Positions 9,682 to 19,442 of a DNA stretch of 44,165 nucleotides are shown piece after piece. Origin of the DNA: Chromatiaceae bacterium (GTDB taxonomy: Bacteria > Pseudomonadota > Gammaproteobacteria > Chromatiales > Chromatiaceae). The stretch covers positions 1-44,165 of the forward strand of contig JALOTB010000016.1 in NCBI GenBank assembly GCA_025458165.1, in the 5' to 3' direction. The notes beneath the pieces are model-generated. The model did not search any database and was not told the DNA's origin. It saw only the letters and a list, made by a program, of their open reading frames with translations. The position numbers and the translations under genes were made by a program. Each line of letters starts with the position of its first letter. Within the stretch, counting starts at the first letter, position 1.

Positions 9682-10773
9682 ATGTCAGAAGTGACCAAAG
9701 AGCAAGTCGAGGCCGCGATCAAAGGCTATGTCGAGCCCCACCTCGGGCGTGACCTGGTCAGCGCCAACTGCGTCAAGGGCATCGCCATCGAGGGCGATCA
9801 GGTCAAGGTGAACGTTGTGCTCGGCTTCCCCGCAAAGGGCATCGCCGACACCGTCAAGGCCGCGGTAGAGGCTCAAGTGAAGGCCGTCGCGGGCGTCAGC
9901 ATGGTGCAGGCCGACGTCACCTGGAAGGTGGCCGCCCACTCGGTGCAGAAGTCCTTGAAGCCAATCGACAATGTCAAGAACATCATCGCCGTGGCCTCCG
10001 GCAAGGGCGGTGTGGGTAAATCGACCACCGCCGTCAACCTGGCCCTCGCCCTCTCCGCCGAGGGGGCCAAGGTTGGCATCCTCGACGCCGACATCTACGG
10101 CCCCTCCCAGCCCCGCATGCTCGGCATCACCGGCAAGCCGGAGTCCAAGGACGGCAACAGCCTGGAGCCGATGATGAGCTACCACCTCCAGGCGATGTCG
10201 ATCGGCTTCCTGATCGACGAGGAAACGCCGATGATCTGGCGCGGCCCCATGGTCACCCAGGCCCTGGAGCAGCTCCTGAACGACACCAACTGGAGCGACC
10301 TCGACTACCTGGTGATCGACCTGCCGCCCGGCACCGGCGACACCCAGCTCACCCTGGCACAGAAGGTCCCCGTCTCGGGTGCCGTCATCGTCACGACGCC
10401 CCAGGACATCGCCCTGCTGGACGCGCGCAAGGGCCTGAAGATGTTCCAGAAGGTCGAGGTCCCGGTGCTCGGCATCGTGGAGAACATGTCGATCCACATC
10501 TGCTCCAAGTGCGGCCACGAGGAGCACGTCTTCGGCACCGGCGGCGGCAAGAGCATGTCCGAGCAATACGGAGTCGACCTCTTGGGATCGCTCCCGCTCG
10601 ACATCGCCATCCGCGAGGAGACCGACAGCGGCAAGCCCACCGTGGTCGCCGAGCCCGAGTCGCGCATTACCGAGATATACCGCGAGATCGCGCGCAAGAC
10701 CGCGGCCAAGCTCTCCCTGCAGGCCAAGGACTACGCCGCCAAGTTCCCACGCATCGTCATCCAAAACAACTGA
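9682..10773 (+). CDS. mrp: Mrp/ApbC family Fe-S cluster carrier ATPase
   Basis: The product of 363 residues is a P-loop NTPase that carries and transfers [4Fe-4S] clusters. An N-terminal DUF59/MIP18 domain (about 1-85) is followed by the ParA/MinD-like ATPase with deviant Walker A GKGGVGKS (107-114), Walker B-like VIDLPPGTGD (about 211-220), and the cluster-binding C274-x-x-C277. The start ATG at 9682 has GGAG seven bases upstream; an open frame extending to 9538 shows no family similarity. Also called apbC. Confidence 0.96.
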   Translation: MSEVTKEQVEAAIKGYVEPHLGRDLVSANCVKGIAIEGDQVKVNVVLGFPAKGIADTVKAAVEAQVKAVAGVSMVQADVTWKVAAHSVQKSLKPIDNVKNIIAVASGKGGVGKSTTAVNLALALSAEGAKVGILDADIYGPSQPRMLGITGKPESKDGNSLEPMMSYHLQAMSIGFLIDEETPMIWRGPMVTQALEQLLNDTNWSDLDYLVIDLPPGTGDTQLTLAQKVPVSGAVIVTTPQDIALLDARKGLKMFQKVEVPVLGIVENMSIHICSKCGHEEHVFGTGGGKSMSEQYGVDLLGSLPLDIAIREETDSGKPTVVAEPESRITEIYREIARKTAAKLSLQAKDYAAKFPRIVIQNN

Positions 10774-10780
10774 TCCTTCC

Positions 10781-10805
10781 GGCGGGTGGCGCCCGGCCAC
10801 CCGCC
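10781..10805 (+). terminator. Hairpin after mrp
   Basis: A perfect 10-bp stem (GGCGGGTGGC / GCCACCCGCC) with a 5-base loop begins 7 bp after the mrp stop. There is only a short CCTTCC tract after it, so termination may be imperfect. Confidence 0.6.
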
Positions 10806-10840
10806 CCTTCCCGCCTCATCACGGCCCGCGCCGCTACTCG

Positions 10841-10869
10841 TTGGCGCACGCCCCTCTCCCCTGTATCCT
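10841..10869 (+). promoter_or_regulatory. Sigma70-type promoter of dcd
   Basis: TTGGCG and TATCCT are separated by exactly 17 bp, a good match to -35 and -10 boxes. Transcription would begin near 10877, 25 bases before the dcd ATG. Confidence 0.6.
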
Positions 10870-10901
10870 CGCCCGGCTTTCGCTGAGCGTAGGGAGCATC
10901 T

Positions 10902-11468
10902 ATGGCCATCAAGTCCGACCGCTGGATTCGGCGCATGGCCGAAGCGCACAAGATGATCGAGCCCTTCGCGCCGTCGCAGGTGCGCGAGGTCGACGGCCGG
11001 CGGGTGATCTCCTACGGCACCTCGAGCTACGGGTACGACATCCGCTGCGCGGACGAATTCAAGATCTTCACCAACATCAACTCGGCCATCGTCGACCCCA
11101 AGAACTTCGACTCCAACAGCTTCGTGGACCTCAAGGCCGAGGTCTGCATCATCCCGCCGAACTCCTTCGCCTTGGCGCGTACCGTCGAGTACCTTCGGAT
11201 TCCACGTAACGTTTTGACAATTTGTCTTGGGAAATCCACGTACGCGCGCTGCGGAATCATCGTCAACGTGACCCCTTTGGAACCGGAGTGGGAGGGCCAC
11301 GTGACGCTCGAGTTCTCCAACACCACTCCGCTGCCGGCCCGGATCTACGCCAACGAGGGTGTGGCGCAGATCCTGTTCTTCGAGTCCGACGAGGTGTGCG
11401 AGTCGTCCTACCGCGATCGCGGCGGCAAGTATCAGGGCCAGCGCGGGGTCACCCTGCCCAAGCCCTAG
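10902..11468 (+). CDS. dcd: dCTP deaminase
   Basis: The product of 188 residues deaminates dCTP to dUTP, feeding thymidylate synthesis. Family motifs are visible: [13 protein letters not shown] (about 42-54), [10 protein letters not shown] (about 108-117, which lines the nucleotide site), and the catalytic region [19 protein letters not shown] (about 125-143), whose Glu is the catalytic residue. A strong AGGGAG Shine-Dalgarno lies six bases before the ATG. It follows mrp by 128 bp and has its own promoter candidate. Confidence 0.97.
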   Translation: MAIKSDRWIRRMAEAHKMIEPFAPSQVREVDGRRVISYGTSSYGYDIRCADEFKIFTNINSAIVDPKNFDSNSFVDLKAEVCIIPPNSFALARTVEYLRIPRNVLTICLGKSTYARCGIIVNVTPLEPEWEGHVTLEFSNTTPLPARIYANEGVAQILFFESDEVCESSYRDRGGKYQGQRGVTLPKP

Positions 11469-11517
11469 GCTAGTCGTCCGCAGGTCGGGGTCAGGCCCAG
11501 CCCACCACGCTGGGGGG

Positions 11518-12978
11518 TCAGTATCCCGGGAGCCAGGGATGGAGGTAGATCAGGCCGGTGATCAGCAGGATCGCGATCAGGTTGAGCCCCAGGCCCGCCC
11601 CCGCCATCTGACCAGCGCTGACCTTCCCCGAGGCAAAAACCACGGCGTTCGGCGGCGTGGCGACCGGGAGCATGAAGGCACAGCTCGCGGCCAGGGCGGC
11701 GCCGATCAGGATCGGGGCGGCCGGCTGATCCAGCGCCGTCGCGGTCGCCGCGAGCACCGGAAGCAGGGTCGCGGTAACCGCGGTGTTGCTGGTGATCTCG
11801 GTCAAGAACACCACCAGGGTCACGACCGCGAGCAGCACCCAGACCAGCTCCACTCCCTGGAGCCCCATCAGCGAGCCGGCGATAAAGGCGTCGACGCCGT
11901 TGCGCTCGATCGCGGCGGCGAGGCTCAGGCCCCCGCCGAACAGGATCAGGATGCCCCAGGGGAGGCCCTGGGTACCCTCCCAGTCCATCGCGAAGCGGCC
12001 CTTCTCGACCGGGATGACGAACAGGACGAGCGCGCCCGCCATTGCGATCACCGCGTCGTCGATCGGCAGCCCGGCCCAGGCGGCGATCTGCGGACGCAGG
12101 ACCCAGCCCAGCGCGGTGAGCGCGAATACGATGAGGACCACCCGCTCGCCGCGCCCCATGGGGCCGCGGGCGATGAGCTGGGCACGCAGCAGGTCGTCGC
12201 CGCCCTGCACCCGCAGGCGGCCGAGCGGAAAGGCGAGCCGGGTGAGGTAGAGCCAGGCGAGCGGTAGGAGCACCAGCACCAGCGGCAGCCCGATCGGCAG
12301 CCAGCCCTGCATCGAGAGGTCGATCCCGAAGCGGTCGCTGAGGAAGGCGGCGAGGATCAGGTTGGGCGGGGTCCCGATCAGGGTCGCCATGCCGCCGATC
12401 GAGGCGGCATAGGCGACACCGAGCAGGAGCGCCGGCGCGAGCCGGGCGGCATTGTCGCCAGGCCGGTCGTGCGCCGCCTGCAAGCGCTCGCTCATGGCGT
12501 CGAGGACGCTGACCGCGATCGGCAGCAGCATGATCACCGTGGCGGTGTTCGAGATCCACATGCTGAGCGCGGCGGTGACCAACATGAAGCCAGCCACCAG
12601 CCGGCCCGGCTGGGTGCCGACGTGCACCAGGACGACCAGGGCGATGCGCCGGTGCAGCCCCCACTTCTGAACCGCCAGCCCGAGCAGAAAGCCGCCGAGG
12701 AACAGGAAGATCAGCGGGCGGCTGTAAGGCGCGGTCGCCTCCGCCGGGGTCCCGGCGCCGACCAGCGGGAACAGCAGCACCGGCAGGAGCGCGGTGGCGG
12801 CGAGCGGGATCGCCTGGGTCAGCCACCAGCAAGCCATGAGGACCGCGACGGCCGCGGTCCCGCGCCCGGCAGGCGTGAGGGTGTCAGCGCCCGCCCCGGT
12901 CCACAGCCAGACGCCGAAGGCAAATACCGGCCCGAGCACCAGCCCGAGCCAACGCACCCACCCCGGAGTCAGGCCCAT
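11518..12978 (-). CDS. SLC13/DASS-family sodium:anion symporter
   Basis: The product of 486 residues has about 12-14 hydrophobic segments. It carries family features such as SNTATVIMLLPIA (about 165-177), GTPPNLILAAF (about 205-215) and, in the second half, TEITSNTAVTATLLPVLAA with ATPPNAVVFASGKV near the C-terminus. The two SNT-like motifs are the sodium and substrate sites of divalent anion:sodium symporters. The substrate (C4-dicarboxylate, sulfate or another anion) cannot be told from the sequence. It is convergent with dcd and lies 40 bp downstream of the DAHP synthase gene on the same strand, but the pairing suggests no shared role. Confidence 0.88.
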   Translation of the reverse strand: MGLTPGWVRWLGLVLGPVFAFGVWLWTGAGADTLTPAGRGTAAVAVLMACWWLTQAIPLAATALLPVLLFPLVGAGTPAEATAPYSRPLIFLFLGGFLLGLAVQKWGLHRRIALVVLVHVGTQPGRLVAGFMLVTAALSMWISNTATVIMLLPIAVSVLDAMSERLQAAHDRPGDNAARLAPALLLGVAYAASIGGMATLIGTPPNLILAAFLSDRFGIDLSMQGWLPIGLPLVLVLLPLAWLYLTRLAFPLGRLRVQGGDDLLRAQLIARGPMGRGERVVLIVFALTALGWVLRPQIAAWAGLPIDDAVIAMAGALVLFVIPVEKGRFAMDWEGTQGLPWGILILFGGGLSLAAAIERNGVDAFIAGSLMGLQGVELVWVLLAVVTLVVFLTEITSNTAVTATLLPVLAATATALDQPAAPILIGAALAASCAFMLPVATPPNAVVFASGKVSAGQMAGAGLGLNLIAILLITGLIYLHPWLPGY

Positions 12979-13018
12979 CGAGCCCCCTTGACGACCGCCG
13001 GGCGGGGGGACCGGGCGC

Positions 13019-14074
13019 TCAGGCCGCTCGCCGGCGCGCCGCCGCGCCCGCGAGATCGTGCAGGAGTAGCGCCGTGTCGTCCCAGCCGAGGCAGGCGTCG
13101 GTCACGCTCTGGCCGTAGACCAAGTCCTCTCCCGGGGTGATGTCCTGGCGGCCGGCGATCAGGTGGCTCTCGATCATGACCCCGACGATGCGCGTGTCGC
13201 CGCGGGCGATCTGTCCTGCCACGTCGCGTCCGACCTGTACCTGTTTCTCGGGGCGCTTGCGGCTGTTGGCGTGGCTGCAGTCGATCATGATCTTGGGCAT
13301 CAGTCCCGCCTCGATGATCTCTTCGGCGGCGATATTGACGCTCTCGGTGTCGTAATTCGGCCGCTGGCCGCCGCGCAGGATGACGTGGGTATCCTCGTTT
13401 CCAGCGGTGCTGAAGATGGCGGAGTGGCCGTCCTTGGTCACCGACATGAACACGTGCGGCCGGGCCGCGGCGTGGATGGCGTCGATCGCGACCTTCACCG
13501 AGCCGTCGGTGGCGTTCTTGAACCCGATCGGGCAGGACAGGCCCGAGGCCAGCTCGCGGTGACCCTGGCTCTCGGTGGTGCGTGCCCCGATCGCGCCCCA
13601 ACTGATCAGGTCGGCGATGTACTGGGGGCTGATGAGATCGAGGAACTCGGTGCCCGCCGGCATGCCGAGCTCGGCGAGATCCAGCAGGAGCTTGCGCGCC
13701 AGGCGCAGGCCCTTGTTGATCTCAAAGCTGCCGTCGAGGTCGGGGTCGTTGATCAACCCCTTCCACCCGACCGTGGTGCGCGGCTTCTCGAAGTAGACGC
13801 GCATGACGATCATCAGCCGATCGGAGAGCGTGCGGCGCAGCGCCCACAAGCGCTCGGCATACTCGATCGCGGCCTGGGGATCGTGGACCGAGCAGGGTCC
13901 GACGACCACCAGCAGGCGGTCGTCCTCGCCATGCAAGATGCGCTGGATCTCGCGCCGGGCGCCGAACACGGTCTCCGAGGCGGTCTCGCTGATGCGGAAT
14001 TCCTCTTGCAGTGCCCGCGGCGAGGCCACCTGGGTGATGTCGCGGATGCGCAGGTCGTCGGTCTGGTAACGCAT
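13019..14074 (-). CDS. 3-deoxy-7-phosphoheptulonate synthase, class I (AroG/F/H type)
   Basis: The product of 351 residues condenses phosphoenolpyruvate with erythrose 4-phosphate, the first step of the shikimate pathway. Visible motifs are VVGPCSVHD (about 58-66, with the metal-binding Cys), EKPRTTVGWKGLINDPDLDG (about 95-114) and MIDCSHANSRKRPEKQ (about 265-280). The length equals E. coli AroG. The ATG at 14074 begins MRYQTDDLRI, typical for the family; the longer open frame to 14170 has no similarity. Which aromatic amino acid inhibits it cannot be read safely. It is divergent from lgt. Confidence 0.95.
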   Translation of the reverse strand: MRYQTDDLRIRDITQVASPRALQEEFRISETASETVFGARREIQRILHGEDDRLLVVVGPCSVHDPQAAIEYAERLWALRRTLSDRLMIVMRVYFEKPRTTVGWKGLINDPDLDGSFEINKGLRLARKLLLDLAELGMPAGTEFLDLISPQYIADLISWGAIGARTTESQGHRELASGLSCPIGFKNATDGSVKVAIDAIHAAARPHVFMSVTKDGHSAIFSTAGNEDTHVILRGGQRPNYDTESVNIAAEEIIEAGLMPKIMIDCSHANSRKRPEKQVQVGRDVAGQIARGDTRIVGVMIESHLIAGRQDITPGEDLVYGQSVTDACLGWDDTALLLHDLAGAAARRRAA

Positions 14075-14103
14075 GGAGGCTGCCGGCTCGCTGAAAACCT
14101 TGG

Positions 14104-14132
14104 AGTATAAGCGGATGGTAAATCGACAAACA
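14104..14132 (-). promoter_or_regulatory. Candidate promoter of the DAHP synthase gene
   Basis: On the minus strand TGTTTG and TATACT are separated by 17 bp. The -10 is a five-of-six match and the -35 is weak. The leader would be about 23 bases. Confidence 0.4.
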
Positions 14133-14178
14133 GCGGGGCGGGACGCCGATCCGCGGCCGCGTGCTACCATCCGCGCCC

Positions 14179-15012
14179 ATGCTGCACTACCCCGACATCG
14201 ACCCCGTCGCCCTCGCGCTCGGTCCGCTGCGCATCCACTGGTACGGGCTCATGTACCTGGTCGCCTTCGCGAGCTTCTGGGCGCTGGGACGCTACCGGGC
14301 GGCGCGGCCGGGCTCCGGCTGGGACGCCCGGATGGTCGACGACGTCCTGTTCTACGGGGTCATCGGGACCATCCTGGGCGGGCGACTGGGCTACATGCTG
14401 TTCTACGGCAGCAATCAGCTCGCGGCCGATCCCACGAGCCTGCTGCGCGTCTGGGAGGGCGGCATGGCCTTCCACGGCGGGCTGATCGGGGTGATGGTCG
14501 CGCTCTGGGTCTTTGCCCGCCGCCACCGCATGCGCTTCTTCGCGGTCGCCGACTTCGTCGCGCCACTGGTGCCGCTCGGGCTCTTCGCCGGGCGTATCGG
14601 CAACTTCATCAACGGGGAGCTCTGGGGCCGGGTCACCGAGCTGCCCTGGGGTATGCGCCTGCCCTGCGCACGCTTCCCGCACGAGTGTGCTGGCCTGCCA
14701 CCCGACGCCGTCTGGAGCCTGCCGCTGCACCCCTCGCAGCTCTACCAGGCCGCGCTCGAAGGGCTCGCGCTCTTCGTCATCCTCTGGATCTTCTCGAGCC
14801 GGCCGCGCCCGACCATGGCGGTGTCCGGCGCCTTCCTGCTCGGCTACGGCGTCTTCCGCTTCGCCGTCGAGCTGGTGCGCCGCCCCGACGCCCACATCGG
14901 CTACCTCGCCTCTGACTGGGTCACCATGGGGCAGGTCCTCACGGTACCCCTCCTGATCGCCGGCGCTGCCCTCCTCTACCTCGCCTACCGCGCCAGTCTC
15001 TCCCGCCGCTGA
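14179..15012 (+). CDS. lgt: Prolipoprotein diacylglyceryl transferase
   Basis: The product of 277 residues is an inner-membrane enzyme that moves diacylglycerol from phosphatidylglycerol to the lipobox cysteine of prolipoproteins. About seven membrane segments are present. Diagnostic motifs are [10 protein letters not shown] (about 16-25), [11 protein letters not shown] (about 95-105, with the essential His) and the Lgt signature [14 protein letters not shown] (about 137-150). MLHYPDID is the expected start. NosL, encoded in this window, would be one of its substrates. Confidence 0.97.
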   Translation: MLHYPDIDPVALALGPLRIHWYGLMYLVAFASFWALGRYRAARPGSGWDARMVDDVLFYGVIGTILGGRLGYMLFYGSNQLAADPTSLLRVWEGGMAFHGGLIGVMVALWVFARRHRMRFFAVADFVAPLVPLGLFAGRIGNFINGELWGRVTELPWGMRLPCARFPHECAGLPPDAVWSLPLHPSQLYQAALEGLALFVILWIFSSRPRPTMAVSGAFLLGYGVFRFAVELVRRPDAHIGYLASDWVTMGQVLTVPLLIAGAALLYLAYRASLSRR

Positions 15013-15082
15013 GACGCGGCGCTCGGCTCGGCGGGGGGTTCGGCGATCTCGCGAAGATCCCATCCCTGGGATATGTCAGCAC

Positions 15083-15145
15083 GCGAAGCGAACAGTGTGA
15101 TTTCCGCTTCGCTCCATGCTCAAGCGCTTGGTCAGTTGAGCATGG
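15083..15145. repeat. Two consecutive perfect inverted repeats downstream of lgt
   Basis: GCGAAGCG (15083-15090) pairs with CGCTTCGC (15105-15112). CCATGCTCAA (15114-15123) then pairs with TTGAGCATGG (15136-15145) around a 12-base loop. No T-run follows on either strand, so this is not a classical terminator. It could be a processing or protein-binding element. Confidence 0.55.
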
Positions 15146-15181
15146 GGACGCATCCCCTCTTCCCGCACGGACCCCGGCCGG

Positions 15182-15297
15182 TCAGTCGGTCAGGCTGATC
15201 TGCCGCCTGGTGCGGCTGGGCAGGCGTATCCCCAACCGCGGCAGAAGCTGCCGCTCGCCACCACCGCGACGAAGGTGCCCAGGGCCTGGACGTCCGG
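15182..15297 (-). pseudogene. Possible remnant of a LysR-type regulator N-terminus
   Basis: Read on the minus strand, one frame gives VQALGTFVAVVASGSF (from 15291), which resembles the first helix of LysR-family regulators. The next frame then gives RLGIRLPSRTRRQISLTD, which resembles the following recognition helix (the usual pattern is RLGxxxxxVSRQIxxLE), and ends at a stop at 15182. The two parts join if about 8 bases were lost. Nothing of the effector-binding domain remains. LysR regulators are commonly encoded divergently from pirin genes, which fits the position. The similarity is short and should be treated as tentative. Confidence 0.4.
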
Positions 15298-15424
15298 ACT
15301 TTGCACCGGTCGCAACACTGTTTTCTCCCGCAGCCGACTGTTTGCCTGCTTTGCGATCACCATCTTGTGGGGCACGCGGGCTTTGACGCCGAGTCCCGCC
15401 GCCCCCCGACCACAGGAGACCCAC

Positions 15425-16120
15425 ATGATCCAGATCCGACCCGCCAGCGCACGCGGCCAGACGCGCCTCGATTGGCTGGAGAGCGCCCACAGCTTCTCGT
15501 TCGGGGACTACCAAGACCCGCGCCACATGGGGGTCTCCAACCTGCGCGTGATCAACGACGATCGGGTCGCGCCGGGCCGCGGGTTTGCCACCCACGGCCA
15601 TCGCGACATGGAGATCGTCAGCTACGTCCTCGACGGCGCCCTGGCACACAAGGACAGCCTGGGGAACGGCTCCCTGATCCGCCCGGGGGAGGTGCAGCGC
15701 ATGAGCGCCGGCTCCGGGGTCCGCCACAGCGAGCACAATCCGTCGGCGACCGAGGCCGTGCATTTTCTGCAGATCTGGCTGATCCCAAACCGGGAGGGCG
15801 GGGAGCCCGAGTACTCCCAGCAGTCCTTCCCGGCCGAGGAGCGGCGCGGGCGGCTCCGGCTGCTGGTCTCGCCCGACGGGCGCGAGGGCTCCATCGCTAC
15901 CCACCAGGACACCCTGCTCTACGGGACGCTGCTCGATGCGGGCGAGTCGGTGGTGCATTCGCTGAGTGGCCGCATCGGCTACGTTCACCTCGCCCGCGGC
16001 CGCGCGGAGGTCAACGGGGTCGCGCTCGGGCCGGGCGACGGCGCACAGATCCTCGGGGAGCCTGAGCTGCGCCTTCGCGGTCTCGACGGGGCCGAGGTCT
16101 TGGTCTTCGACCTACCCTGA
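15425..16120 (+). CDS. Pirin family bicupin protein (YhhW-like)
   Basis: The product of 231 residues is a two-cupin pirin. The predicted metal ligands H57, H59, H101 and E103 are visible in HGHRDMEIVSYVLDG and GVRHSEHN. E. coli YhhW, of similar length, has quercetin 2,3-dioxygenase activity in vitro, but the physiological role of this group is unsettled. A good AGGAGA Shine-Dalgarno precedes the ATG at 15425. The region of about 400 bp before it holds no intact gene, only the hairpins and the possible LysR remnant. Confidence 0.9.
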   Translation: MIQIRPASARGQTRLDWLESAHSFSFGDYQDPRHMGVSNLRVINDDRVAPGRGFATHGHRDMEIVSYVLDGALAHKDSLGNGSLIRPGEVQRMSAGSGVRHSEHNPSATEAVHFLQIWLIPNREGGEPEYSQQSFPAEERRGRLRLLVSPDGREGSIATHQDTLLYGTLLDAGESVVHSLSGRIGYVHLARGRAEVNGVALGPGDGAQILGEPELRLRGLDGAEVLVFDLP

Positions 16121-16420
16121 CCGGCGGCCAGCGAGCGGTTTGGGACGAGCCCGGCACTGGCGGAGGCGACGGCACCTCGCAACGACACCATGCCCGGCGC
16201 CTACCTCATGGTCGCCGCGCTTGCCTGGGCTCGACGGCGGGCCGATGTCCGAGCTCGACAACGCGAAGATCGACGCCAGGCGCTTCACCGGTGGGCGCGC
16301 CCGCTCCAACGCCATCACGGAGCTCGGCTCGGGCGACGACTCGAGACTGAGGCCACGCCGACCCGGGCCTCCCTTCGAGCAGGCGGTGCGCTTGCTATCG
16401 TCGAGCGGTACGGCGGGGCC
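16121..16420. other. Gene-free stretch between the pirin gene and proB
   Basis: No protein similarity is recognised in any frame. A short open frame from an ATG at 16244 (MSELDNAKIDARRFTGG) runs to 16424 and shows no recognisable domain. No terminator with a T-run is seen between the convergent ends. Confidence 0.4.
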
Positions 16421-17545
16421 TTAGAGTAGGACGAGGTTGTCCCGGTGGATCAGCTCGGCGTCGTCGAGATAACCCAGGACCTGCTCGAAGCGGCTGCTGG
16501 GCAAGCCCTTGATGCGGTTGGTCTCGAGGGCGTCGTAGTTGATTAGGCCGCGGGCGACCTCGCGCCCGTCCTCGTCGACGCAGGCAACGACCTCACCGCG
16601 CTGGAACGCCCCCTGCACCGACTTCACCCCGACCGCGAGCAGGCTCTTGCCCTGGCTGCGCAGGGCCGCGACCGCACCGGCGTCGATGGTGAGGCGCCCG
16701 CGCACCTGGAGCTGACCGGCGAGCCACTGCTTACGCGCGGCCTGGGCCTCCTGGACCGGGGCGAGCAGGGTGCCGACCTCCTCCCCCCTGGCGATTCGGG
16801 AGAGCACGCCCTCCCCCCGCCCGGGCGCGATTACCGTGGGGGTGCCGGAACGGGCCGCGAGCCGAGCCGCACGGACCTTGGTGACCATCCCGCCGGTGCC
16901 GAGCCCGGTCACGCTCCCACCGGCGACCGCGTCGATCTGGGGGTTGTCCACCCGCGTCTCGCTGATGAGGCTCGCCCCGGGGTGGAATCGGGGGTCGGAG
17001 TCGAACAATCCGTCCTGGTCGGTCAGCAGGACCAGCAGGTCCGCCTCGATCAGGTTGGCGACCAGCGCGGCCAGGGTGTCGTTGTCGCCGAAGCGCAGCT
17101 CGTCGGTCGCGACCGTGTCGTTCTCGTTGACGACCGGTATCACACCGAGCCGCAGCAGGGTGCGCAGGGTGCTGCGGGCGTTGAGGTAGCGGGCACGGTC
17201 GGCGAGGTCGTCACGGGTAAGCAGCACCTGCGCGGTGTGCAGCCCGCGGCGCTGGAAGCAGTCCTCGTAGGCGCGGATGAGCCCCATCTGCCCGATCGCG
17301 GCCGCCGCCTGCAGCTCGTGCAGCGACTTCGGTCGCCGGGTCCAGCCCATGCGGCACATCCCCTCGGCCACCGCCCCCGAGGAGACCAGGACCAGGTCGT
17401 TGCCGGCGCGGCGGAAGGCGGTCATCTGGTCGACCCAGGGCGCGAGGACCTCGCGGTCGAGACCCTGGCCGTTGCGGGTCAGGAGCGCGCTGCCGATCTT
17501 CACCACCCAGCGGCGGGTGAGGGGGAGTCTGTCGCGGGTGATCAT
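16421..17545 (-). CDS. proB: Glutamate 5-kinase
   Basis: The product of 374 residues phosphorylates glutamate in the first step of proline synthesis. An amino-acid kinase domain ([11 protein letters not shown] near residue 13, [11 protein letters not shown] near 52, [18 protein letters not shown] near 140, [15 protein letters not shown] near 212) is followed by a C-terminal PUA domain (about 280-374). The start ATG at 17545 has no Shine-Dalgarno sequence; instead a heptanucleotide tandem repeat begins eight bases upstream. It follows obgE on the same strand (71 bp apart), an arrangement known in gammaproteobacteria. Confidence 0.96.
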   Translation of the reverse strand: MITRDRLPLTRRWVVKIGSALLTRNGQGLDREVLAPWVDQMTAFRRAGNDLVLVSSGAVAEGMCRMGWTRRPKSLHELQAAAAIGQMGLIRAYEDCFQRRGLHTAQVLLTRDDLADRARYLNARSTLRTLLRLGVIPVVNENDTVATDELRFGDNDTLAALVANLIEADLLVLLTDQDGLFDSDPRFHPGASLISETRVDNPQIDAVAGGSVTGLGTGGMVTKVRAARLAARSGTPTVIAPGRGEGVLSRIARGEEVGTLLAPVQEAQAARKQWLAGQLQVRGRLTIDAGAVAALRSQGKSLLAVGVKSVQGAFQRGEVVACVDEDGREVARGLINYDALETNRIKGLPSSRFEQVLGYLDDAELIHRDNLVLL

Positions 17546-17552
17546 GGGCGCA

Positions 17553-17590
17553 GCGGATTGCGGATTGCGGATTGCGGATTGCGGATTGCG
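17553..17590. repeat. Heptanucleotide tandem repeat (GCGGATT)5 before proB
   Basis: Five perfect copies of GCGGATT plus a partial GCG fill the interval between obgE and proB, immediately upstream of the proB start codon, where a ribosome binding site would be expected. On the transcribed strand the unit reads AATCCGC. Confidence 0.95.
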
Positions 17591-17615
17591 CTCAGCTAGC
17601 CATCCGGTCGATCGG

Positions 17616-18689
<1,074 letters not shown>

Positions 18690-18699
18690 TCAGAACGCA

Positions 18700-18727
18700 A
18701 AGAGCCCCGCCGCGGGGCGAGGCTCTT
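18700..18727 (-). terminator. Hairpin between rpmA and obgE
   Basis: AAGAGCC and GGCTCTT flank a GC-rich centre that itself pairs (CCCCG-CGG-CGGGG). On the transcribed strand it ends CTCTTTGCGTT, a weak T-tract. It lies 14 bp before the obgE start and could lower read-through from the ribosomal protein genes. Confidence 0.5.
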
Positions 18728-18749
18728 CCGGGCGGGGTCGCCGCGTCCG

Positions 18750-19007
18750 TCAGACGCTTTCGACGCTGACGTACTTTCGGCCGCGCGGCCCCTTGACCTC
18801 GAACTTGACCAAGCCGTCGGCCAGCGCAAACAGGGTATAGTCGCGTCCGCAGCCGACGTTGACGCCGCCGTGGAACTGGGTCCCACGCTGGCGCACGATG
18901 ATGTTGCCGGCCTTCACCCGCTCACCACCGAAGCGCTTGACGCCGAGGCGTTTGGACTCGGAGTCGCGGCCATTGCGGGAGCTGCCGCCTGCCTTTTTGT
19001 GTGCCAT
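18750..19007 (-). CDS. rpmA: 50S ribosomal protein L27
   Basis: The product of 85 residues matches bacterial L27 ([20 protein letters not shown] at the N-terminus, which reaches toward the peptidyl transferase centre). The start has an excellent AGGAGG Shine-Dalgarno seven bases upstream. It lies 13 bp after rplU. Confidence 0.98.
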   Translation of the reverse strand: MAHKKAGGSSRNGRDSESKRLGVKRFGGERVKAGNIIVRQRGTQFHGGVNVGCGRDYTLFALADGLVKFEVKGPRGRKYVSVESV

Positions 19008-19020
19008 CTGACTACCCTCC

Positions 19021-19335
19021 TCAACCCGCGCTGATGCCGGTGATCGTCAGCACCGTAAACCACTGGCGGTGGCCTTGACGCTTCAGGTGATGCTTGCGGC
19101 GGCGGAACTTTATGATGTTGACCTTCTTGGCGCGCCCGTGGGCCTTGACCGTCGCCGTGACCTTGCCCCCCTCGACGAAGGGTTTGCCGACCTTGACATC
19201 GTCGCCGTCGGCGACCATCAGCACCTGATCGAGCTCGACACTCGCCCCGGCCTCCGCCGCCAGCTTCTCGACCTTGACGTTGTCGCCCTCTGCGACCCGG
19301 TACTGTTTGCCCCCGGTTTGAATGACCGCGTACAT
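19021..19335 (-). CDS. rplU: 50S ribosomal protein L21
   Basis: The product of 104 residues is full-length L21 (start [15 protein letters not shown]-terminal signature [20 protein letters not shown]). It is the first gene of the rplU-rpmA-obgE block and has its own promoter. Confidence 0.98.
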   Translation of the reverse strand: MYAVIQTGGKQYRVAEGDNVKVEKLAAEAGASVELDQVLMVADGDDVKVGKPFVEGGKVTATVKAHGRAKKVNIIKFRRRKHHLKRQGHRQWFTVLTITGISAG

Positions 19336-19397
19336 GGAGAATCCCCGAGCGATGATGCACGACCGGCCGCGGCTGCGCGCCGGAAGAAAGACGCGGA

Positions 19398-19426
19398 ATG
19401 ATAGGCGGACACCGCGGCGACGTCAA
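19398..19426 (-). promoter_or_regulatory. Sigma70-type promoter of rplU
   Basis: On the minus strand TTGACG (19426-19421) and TATCAT (19403-19398) are separated by exactly 17 bp, a strong promoter. Transcription would start near 19391. The -35 box is only 23 bp from the end of the insertion sequence, so the promoter survived the insertion. Confidence 0.75.
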
Positions 19427-19442
19427 ACGGCCAACGCCCGCC

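Noticed and set aside
11496..11514. CCCAGC / GCTGGG hairpin between dcd and the anion symporter gene as a bidirectional terminator
   Set aside because: Only six base pairs and no T-run; too weak to call.
14065..14080. CCTCC just before several start codons (DAHP synthase, nosB) as an unusual translation signal
   Set aside because: Only a few cases, in a GC-rich genome; it is the complement of a Shine-Dalgarno and could be chance.
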